Below are positions 58,411-64,000 of a DNA stretch of 64,000 nucleotides, one piece after another. Under the pieces are notes generated by a model, which saw only the letters and a list, made by a program, of their open reading frames with translations, was not told the DNA's origin and made no database searches. Position 1 is the first letter of the stretch. Each line of letters opens with the position of its first letter. This DNA is from CAMAXB01 sp964476565 (lineage in GTDB: Bacteria > Verrucomicrobiota > Verrucomicrobiia > Opitutales > Opitutaceae), in assembly GCA_964476565.1 (NCBI GenBank), contig CAYZBG010000013.1, positions 1 to 64,000 on the forward strand, given 5' to 3'. Position numbers and translations under genes: made by a program.

Positions 58411-60708
58411 GTGCACCGCCTCGCCGCCCTCGCCTGCGCCAGCCTGCTCCTCGCCGGCCATTGCCCGGCCCAGCCGGCGCCTTTGCCCGCGGATGCCGAT
58501 CCGTTCTTCGACCTGTTCCGTCCGGCCCGGACCGAACAGGCCGCCCTCTCGCCCGACGGCGCGCACCTCGCCTACACCGTGCGCGAGGGCAGCCAGCTGT
58601 CGGTCATGGTGGTGGCGACCGACCGGCTCGACCAGGCGCTCGCCCGCGTGGTGGTCGTCGACGACGAGCAGGCAACCCCGCGCTTCGGCCGCCGGGACGA
58701 ACCGGTGCCCGCCGCCATCACCTGGCTGAAGTGGACCGACGCGGAGCGGGTGGTGCTCGCCACCAACGCTCACGTCGCCGTGGCCGGCGATCGCAGTGTA
58801 CCCGGCGTGATCATGACCTTCCGGCGCGACGGCTCAGATGCGCGCGTGCTCGCGACGCCACGCGACGTCGCGGAGCTCGTGGGCGCCGTCGAGCCGGCCG
58901 CCTCGCTGGCCCGCGATCAGGCGATGCTCGGACCGACGCCGGACAATCCCAACTTCGGCCGCGACGAGGCGGAGCCTGCCTTGGATCCGTTCGCCCCCGG
59001 CGGCTTGTTTGCCGGCGGCGACGACGCGGCCGCGCTAGGGCAGAATCCGGCCCTCGACCCCGCCACGCTGATCGAGCAGCGGCCACTGAGTCCGTCGATC
59101 TTCGATCTCGACCCAGTTAGCGCCAACCACGTGCTCGTGCGCACGCGCAGCGACCAACGCATCGTCCTGCACCGTCTCGACGTCACCACCGGCCGGCTCA
59201 CCCAGCAGGCGGAGTACGCCATCGATCCTGACCGCCACTGGCTGACTGATCGCCAGGGCGTGCCGCGGATCAGCGTGCCGGCCACAACCGCGACCGACTT
59301 TCCCCACCGGCTCGCCCTTGAGCGCGGCGCGGGCAATCGCGGGCCACGTGACCTCGCCACCGCCATGGGCCTCGCAGCCGGAGCCTTCGACCTCACGCCG
59401 GAGACCACCTTCGGCCACCGTGCCATCGCCCTCGGTTTCGATGAGCGCCCGGAGATTCTCTACTTCGCGTCCAACCTCGGCCGCGACACCTACGGGCTGT
59501 ACGCGGCCGACCTGACGCGCGGTACGCTCACGGACTTCGCATTCGAGCATCCGCGGCTCGACCTGATCGGTCCGCCAGCCGGCGCCTTTGCCTCTGGCGG
59601 CACGCTGGTCTTCGACCGTCACACCCGCGCCTTGCGTGGCGTTCGCTTTGGCGATCGCCCACGCACCACGCGCTGGCTCGATCCGGTGTTGCAGGCCGCG
59701 CAGGCCCAGCTCGAGCAGGCGCTGCCCCAGCGCAACATCGAGCTGCTCGACTGGGACCGCGACCAACGGCGCGTGCTCGCCTTTGTCAGCGGACCGACCG
59801 AGCCCGGCCGCTTTCTGCTCTTCGATCGCAGCACCCGCCAGGTGGCCGATTTCGCCTCCCGCGCGCCCTGGCTCGCCGACGGACCGCCGACGCGCCTGCT
59901 CGCCTTCACCGTCACCGGTCCCGGCGGGACGGATCTGGCCTGCCAGATCACCCTGCCGGTGCAGCCGCGGGTGAAACCGACGCCCATCGTCGTGGTCTGC
60001 CCAACCTCACCGTGGGAGCGGCTGTCGCCCGAGTTCCAAGCGGAGGTCCACGCCCTCGCACGCATGGGTTTCGCCGTGCTGCAGTACGCCGGCCGCGGCG
60101 CCTGGGGCTACGGGGTGCGCCACCGCGCCGCCCTCGCGCCCGGTTACGACGACACGCAACTCGCGGACCTGCTCGCCATCCTCGACGAAGTGGGCAAGGC
60201 GTTCCATCTCGACCCGCGCCGCGTCGGTCTGGTCGGATCCGGCCATGGCGGCTACCTGGCCCTGCGCGCGCTCGCGGCGCACCCGGATCGTTTTCGTTGC
60301 GCCGTTGCGCTCGAACCGCCCGTCAACCTCGCCGCCTGGCTCGAACGTGAGCAGTGGGAAGGCCGGGATCCCGCGCTCCAGCTCGTGCGCTCGGCCTACG
60401 GTCCGGCCGCACAGCTCGAGGCCCACCGCCTCGACCGGGCAACCAGCTCCCTCACGAAACCCAGCCTGATCCTGAGCTATCCGGGCGAAGACGGCACATG
60501 GCGCCGCTCCACCTACACCGCGGCCCGCAACCTCGCGAGCGCCGTGCGCGTTACCCAACCCGAGTCCGAGTTCATCGCGCTCTCCCACGACTTCGCCCGC
60601 GGCCTACCGCGCGCAAAGGCTGCGGTCTATCGCTCAATCGAGACGTTTCTCAACACCCACGTGTACACCTTCGATGTGAAGATCGGCGAGGCCGTCGAGG
60701 CGCCTTAG
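58411..60708 (+). CDS. S9 (prolyl oligopeptidase)-like protein lacking the nucleophile serine
   Basis: This 765-residue protein starts at GTG 58411 with a signal peptide (VHRLAALACASLLLAGHCPAQ). Residues about 30-480 form a beta-propeller-like region that begins 'LSPDGAHLAYTVREGSQLSVMVV'. Residues about 500-755 are an alpha/beta hydrolase domain ('GPGGTDLACQITLPV', 'PTPIVVVCPTSPWERLS', 'LGVRHRAA'-like 'YGVRHRAALAPGYDDTQLADLLAILDEVG'). The nucleophile elbow reads Gly609-Ser610-Gly611-His612-Gly613-Gly614, so the residue normally Ser (G-x-S-x-G-G) is Gly. The expected Asp may be in 'PGEDGTW' and the His in 'ALSHDFARG'. It may be a non-catalytic relative or use the shifted Ser. The gene follows the TIM-barrel gene with a one-base gap. 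Confidence 0.84.
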   Translation: MHRLAALACASLLLAGHCPAQPAPLPADADPFFDLFRPARTEQAALSPDGAHLAYTVREGSQLSVMVVATDRLDQALARVVVVDDEQATPRFGRRDEPVPAAITWLKWTDAERVVLATNAHVAVAGDRSVPGVIMTFRRDGSDARVLATPRDVAELVGAVEPAASLARDQAMLGPTPDNPNFGRDEAEPALDPFAPGGLFAGGDDAAALGQNPALDPATLIEQRPLSPSIFDLDPVSANHVLVRTRSDQRIVLHRLDVTTGRLTQQAEYAIDPDRHWLTDRQGVPRISVPATTATDFPHRLALERGAGNRGPRDLATAMGLAAGAFDLTPETTFGHRAIALGFDERPEILYFASNLGRDTYGLYAADLTRGTLTDFAFEHPRLDLIGPPAGAFASGGTLVFDRHTRALRGVRFGDRPRTTRWLDPVLQAAQAQLEQALPQRNIELLDWDRDQRRVLAFVSGPTEPGRFLLFDRSTRQVADFASRAPWLADGPPTRLLAFTVTGPGGTDLACQITLPVQPRVKPTPIVVVCPTSPWERLSPEFQAEVHALARMGFAVLQYAGRGAWGYGVRHRAALAPGYDDTQLADLLAILDEVGKAFHLDPRRVGLVGSGHGGYLALRALAAHPDRFRCAVALEPPVNLAAWLEREQWEGRDPALQLVRSAYGPAAQLEAHRLDRATSSLTKPSLILSYPGEDGTWRRSTYTAARNLASAVRVTQPESEFIALSHDFARGLPRAKAAVYRSIETFLNTHVYTFDVKIGEAVEAP

Positions 60709-60858
60709 CGACAACGGCCCCACCGGGTCCGGCTCCTCGTTGTTCTCACGCCAGGCTGGCGCCAAAACCGTCCAGCCCGGACTCGCCTTCGCCCGCCAGT
60801 CCGCTCAACTCAGGGCTACCCTGCGCGCCGTGGATACGTTCGCGCCCTCCGCCCTGCC

Positions 60859-63039
60859 ATGCCCTGCCCGCCCTGTCTTCGCCTCGCCCGTTACACCTCC
60901 GCGCTCTGCCTCGCCGTCGCCTTGCCCGCCTTCGCTGCGTCCGCCACCGACGCACCAGCCAACGTCGACTGGCGCGCCTACCTCGGCGATGAGGGCACGA
61001 CCCAGTATTCGCCCCTTGCGCAGATCACTCCCGAAAATGTGCGGGCTCTCCGCCCGGCATGGAGCTACGCCGCGGGCGGGGCGGATCCCAACCACCGCTC
61101 GCAGATCCAGACCAACCCGCTCATCGTCGACGGCGTGCTCTACGGGCTGTCGCCGGACCTGCAGGTCTTCGCCCTCGATGCCGCCACGGGCCGCGAGCGC
61201 TGGCGCTTCAACCCTTCCACGGGCGCTTCCGGCAACGGCCCGGCCGGCGTGAGCCGGGGTCTGACCTGGTGGCAGGAGGGCACGGAGCGCCGCCTGCTCT
61301 TCGCCGCGGGTAAGTTTCTCTACGCGCTCGATCCGGCCACCGGTCAGCCCCTTCCCGGCTTCGGCACCGACGGTCGGGTCGACCTGTTGCAGGACCTCGT
61401 GCAGGACCGGAGCGAGCTCTCCGGCCGCTACCTCGCCGTGACGACGCCCGGAGTGGTGTACCGCGACCTCATCATCCTCGGCATGCGGGTGAGTGAGGGA
61501 CCGGCGCCATCCCTGCCCGGCCACATCCGCGCCTTCGATGTTCGCACCGGCGCGCGGCGTTGGATCTTCCATACCATTCCGCACCCGGGCGAGTTCGGTC
61601 ACGACACCTGGCCGGCCGATGCCTGGCAACGTTCCGGCGGAGCCAACTGCTGGGCGGGCATGGCCTTGGATTCCGAACGGGGCCTCGTCTTCGTGCCCAC
61701 GGGCTCGGCGGCCTTCGACTTCCATGGAGCCGACCGCCTCGGCGACAACCTCTTTGCCAACTGCCTGCTCGCCCTCGACGCCGCCACCGGCAAGCGCCGC
61801 TGGCATTTCCAGTTTGTCCGCCATGATGTCTGGGACCGCGATCCGCCCGCCTCGCCGGTGCTCTGCGAGGTGGTGCGCGACGGCCGGAAGATCGCCGCGG
61901 TGGCCCAGGTGCTCAAGAGCGGCCACGTCTGGGTCTTCGACCGCGAGACGGGCGAATCGCTCTTCCCTTGGCACGAGGTGCCCGTGCCGCCCTCCGACCT
62001 CGCCGGCGAACGCCTGGCCGCCAGCCAGCCGGAGCCGCTGCTGCCGGCGCCGTTCGCCCGCCAGGTGTTGACCGAGGACCTCCTGACGAACCGGACCCCG
62101 GCCGCGCGCGCCGCCGTGCTCCAGCGCCTGCGCGACGTGCGCCCGCACCAGCCCTGGGATCCGCCCAGCGAACGCGGCACGATCATCTATCCCGGCTTCG
62201 ACGGCGGCGCCGAATGGGGCGGCGCGGCCGTGGATCCGTCCGGCGTGCTCTACGTGAACAGCAACGAGATGGCGTGGATCCACCAGATGGTGCCCACCTC
62301 CGCCCTCCGCGGCGCCAACGCCGGCGCGCAGGGACTCTACAACCAGTTCTGCATGTCGTGCCACGGACCCAACCGCGAGGGCAACGCCGCCGCCAACATC
62401 CCGCGCCTCACCGACCTGCCGGCGCGCACCGACCGCGCCGCCATCCTGGCCCTGCTGCGCAGCGGCAAGGGCATGATGCCGTCGTTCTCGTTCATCCCCG
62501 AGCCCGCCCGGGGCGAACTCGCCGACTTCCTGCTGGCCCCGCCCCCGGCCACCGCGCCCGCGCGGGTGGAGCACGCCGGCGTGGTCGAGGAGGCCGCCCC
62601 GCCGGGCGCCCAGACCTACGTGACGACGGGCTACAACCGCTTCCTCGACCCGGACGGCTACCCGGCGGTCAAGCCGCCGTGGGGCACACTCAATGCGATC
62701 GACCTCAACACCGGGGCCTACCGCTGGCGTATCACGTTGGGCGATACGCCGGGTGTGACCGCCGACGACGGCGGCCCGGCCGGCACCGAGAACTACGGCG
62801 GCCCCGTGGTCACGGCCGGCGGCCTGCTCTTCATCGCCGCAACCAAGGATGAGAAGATCCGCGCTTTCCGGGCCTCGACCGGGGAACTGCTGTGGGAACA
62901 CGCGCTGCCTGCGGCGGGCTTCGCCACCCCGGCCGTCTACCGCGCCGGCGGCCGCGACTACGTCGTCATCGCCTGCGGAGGCGGCAAGATCGGCATGAAG
63001 TCCGGCGACCAGTACGTCGCCTTCGCCCTGCCGGAGTGA
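60859..63039 (+). CDS. PQQ-dependent dehydrogenase with inserted cytochrome c domain
   Basis: This 726-residue protein has a signal peptide (about residues 1-29, 'LALPAFAASA' region). It is a quinoprotein beta-propeller: 'WRAYLGDEGTTQYSPLAQITPENVRALRPAWSY', then repeated tryptophan-docking-like blades ('VFALDAATGRERWRFNP', 'IRAFDVRTGARRWIFHTIPHPGEFGHDTW', 'LLALDAATGKRRWHFQFVRHDVWDRD'). A single c-type haem site, 'CMSCH', at about residue 498 lies within an inserted domain. The propeller then resumes ('LNAIDLNTGAYRWRITLGD', 'IRAFRASTGELLWEHALPAAGFATPAVY'). It oxidises an alcohol or aldose in the periplasm with PQQ, passing electrons to haem. PQQ synthesis genes are not in the window. It is a separate unit, 150 bases after the S9-like gene and convergent with the last TonB receptor. 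Confidence 0.9.
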   Translation: MPCPPCLRLARYTSALCLAVALPAFAASATDAPANVDWRAYLGDEGTTQYSPLAQITPENVRALRPAWSYAAGGADPNHRSQIQTNPLIVDGVLYGLSPDLQVFALDAATGRERWRFNPSTGASGNGPAGVSRGLTWWQEGTERRLLFAAGKFLYALDPATGQPLPGFGTDGRVDLLQDLVQDRSELSGRYLAVTTPGVVYRDLIILGMRVSEGPAPSLPGHIRAFDVRTGARRWIFHTIPHPGEFGHDTWPADAWQRSGGANCWAGMALDSERGLVFVPTGSAAFDFHGADRLGDNLFANCLLALDAATGKRRWHFQFVRHDVWDRDPPASPVLCEVVRDGRKIAAVAQVLKSGHVWVFDRETGESLFPWHEVPVPPSDLAGERLAASQPEPLLPAPFARQVLTEDLLTNRTPAARAAVLQRLRDVRPHQPWDPPSERGTIIYPGFDGGAEWGGAAVDPSGVLYVNSNEMAWIHQMVPTSALRGANAGAQGLYNQFCMSCHGPNREGNAAANIPRLTDLPARTDRAAILALLRSGKGMMPSFSFIPEPARGELADFLLAPPPATAPARVEHAGVVEEAAPPGAQTYVTTGYNRFLDPDGYPAVKPPWGTLNAIDLNTGAYRWRITLGDTPGVTADDGGPAGTENYGGPVVTAGGLLFIAATKDEKIRAFRASTGELLWEHALPAAGFATPAVYRAGGRDYVVIACGGGKIGMKSGDQYVAFALPE

Positions 63040-63062
63040 CGGCACGGCGGCGGCTCAGGACT

Positions 63063-63092
63063 AAAAAAAGGGGCGGCCACCCGGGCCGCCCC
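63063..63092 (-). terminator. intrinsic terminator after the last TonB receptor
   Basis: Reading leftward, GGGGCGGCC (63092-63084) pairs perfectly with GGCCGCCCC (63078-63070) and runs into seven T (63069-63063). It lies 44 bases beyond the receptor stop at 63137. Its upstream side toward the PQQ dehydrogenase gene lacks a T tract, so it acts mainly leftward. Confidence 0.78.
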
Positions 63093-63136
63093 TTCGCTGC
63101 GCCACATTCCGGCGGCACGGGGGCCACCGCTGCGGC

Positions 63137-64000
63137 TCAGAACTCGTACGTGGCCGTCATCGTGAACCGGCGCGGGGGCTGGATGTAGTAGCGGTCCGCC
63201 ACATACTGCGTGACCCCGTTGACCGTGTAGTTGCTGTAGCGCGTCGGCTGCACCAGCTCCTGGTCGAACAGGTTCGAGACGTTGAGCTGCAGCCGGAGTG
63301 GGTTGTCCCACAGCCGCATGCGGTAGCTGAGCGCAGCCGTGACCAGCTCATAGCTGTCGGCGTAGACATAATCGAACGCACTCGACGGCCGGTTCGTGAT
63401 CAGGCGCTTGCCGCGCAGTTGCACGCCGCCGCCGATGCCGAGTCCCTTGAGGCGGCCCGTGCTGATCGTGTAGTTGGAGTACAGGTTGGCGGTGTAGTCG
63501 TACGCGCCGTTGAGCTCGCGGCCTTGGGCAAAGCTGGCGATGCGCGTCTCGATCGCCGCGATGTTGTTGTTGATCCGCGTGGCAATGGCCGGATCCGTCT
63601 GCGCAGCCGCGCCGGCGCGCCAGGCGGCGACGTTCTGGTTGAAGTAGGCGATCGTCGTCGCGTAACCGTCGAGCTGCTTCGCCTGGGGGAAGGCGATGTT
63701 GAAGAGCAGGCGCCAGTTCTTCGTCAGGTTCGCCGTGAGGTCCAGCTCCACGCCCTTACCCTCCTGGGAGAAGGTGTCGTTGTAGCCGGCGGTCACTTCG
63801 TTGCTGGAGTTCAGATCGTCCCAGATGGCATTGATCTCCGTGGCCGAGCCGGTGGTGCGACGGTTGGTTTCCTCGCTGATATAGTAAGACAGGGATCCGT
63901 TCACCCGTCCGCTGAAGAGGCTGAACTTCACGCCGAGGTCGATGCCCTCGGAGTCGAGCGGCGGGATCGCCCCGCCATCGATGCTGACGGCGGCGGTGGC
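63137..64000 (-). CDS. C-terminal part of a TonB-dependent receptor (5' end outside window)
   Basis: The open frame runs from the right edge to the stop at 63137, giving about 288 residues. It is the second half of a barrel: 'FSLFSGRVNGSLSYYISEETNRRT', 'GVELDLTANLTKNWRLLFNIAFPQAKQLDGYATTIAYFNQNVAAW', 'GRLKGLGIGGGVQLRGKRLIT', and the C-terminal strands 'RLQLNVSNLFDQELVQPTRY' and 'PPRRFTMTATYEF' with a terminal Phe. It is closely related to the receptor at 30080-32818, which has matching 'GRLKGLRIGGG' and 'PRRFILSATVRF' segments. The real start is beyond the window. A terminator follows at 63063-63092. Confidence 0.88.
   Translation of the reverse strand, partial: ATAAVSIDGGAIPPLDSEGIDLGVKFSLFSGRVNGSLSYYISEETNRRTTGSATEINAIWDDLNSSNEVTAGYNDTFSQEGKGVELDLTANLTKNWRLLFNIAFPQAKQLDGYATTIAYFNQNVAAWRAGAAAQTDPAIATRINNNIAAIETRIASFAQGRELNGAYDYTANLYSNYTISTGRLKGLGIGGGVQLRGKRLITNRPSSAFDYVYADSYELVTAALSYRMRLWDNPLRLQLNVSNLFDQELVQPTRYSNYTVNGVTQYVADRYYIQPPRRFTMTATYEF

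Overview
The window is a G+C-rich bacterial chromosome segment. It most likely comes from a verrucomicrobial polysaccharide degrader of the Opitutaceae type. This inference rests on four things: TonB-dependent receptors that begin with a 'LSPFE...DxGY' motif after the signal peptide; a PVC-type cytochrome fused to a ThuA domain; Tat-exported Gfo/Idh/MocA and TIM-barrel sugar enzymes; and many glycoside hydrolases and a sulfatase without any SusD partner. No RNA genes, CRISPR arrays or insertion sequences were seen.

Layout. (1) 3-1055: the end of an unknown gene and a DUF4336 gene. (2) 1185-8742, minus: a tight four-gene operon of secreted proteins, namely a repetitive surface-type protein with calcium-binding repeats, a 1069-residue protein with HAF-like repeats and a C-terminal alpha/beta hydrolase, and two related exported proteins. 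Its 3' half is visibly lower in G+C. (3) 8998-10131: two small unknown genes. (4) 10271-19104: a putative L-fucose locus with a TonB receptor, a GntR/LacI-type regulator, FucU mutarotase, an aldo/keto reductase, a XylR-type regulator and an enolase-superfamily enzyme. (5) 19169-34000: a PVC cytochrome, TonB receptor, GH95 fucosidase, alcohol dehydrogenase, another TonB receptor and a divergent LacI regulator. (6) 34020-42579: a sulfatase, an orphan solute-binding protein, a helical-repeat (TPR-like) protein, a sugar isomerase-like protein, two Gfo/Idh/MocA oxidoreductases and an Nramp-like carrier. (7) 42831-45251: a second GH95. (8) 45410-56311, minus: a seven-gene operon for an arabinose/rhamnose-containing glycan (isomerase, split transketolase, FGGY kinase, GH127, MFS transporter, GH78), with a divergent AraC regulator. 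(9) 57513-64000: a Tat-exported TIM-barrel protein, an S9-like peptidase, a PQQ/cytochrome dehydrogenase and the end of a fourth TonB receptor.

Together the genes describe uptake and breakdown of a sulfated, fucose-, rhamnose- and arabinose-bearing plant or algal polysaccharide. Receptors bring in oligosaccharides. GH95, GH78, GH127 and a sulfatase remove side groups. The released sugars enter an oxidative route (fucose) or an isomerase/kinase/transketolase route (a pentose or deoxyhexose).

The two most notable observations are as follows. A 21-bp direct-repeat site occurs in the same orientation upstream of fucU, of the first TonB receptor and of the alcohol dehydrogenase-GH95 pair, and probably defines the regulon of the GntR/LacI protein. 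The secreted operon at 1185-8742 has the composition and layout of a polymorphic-effector locus.
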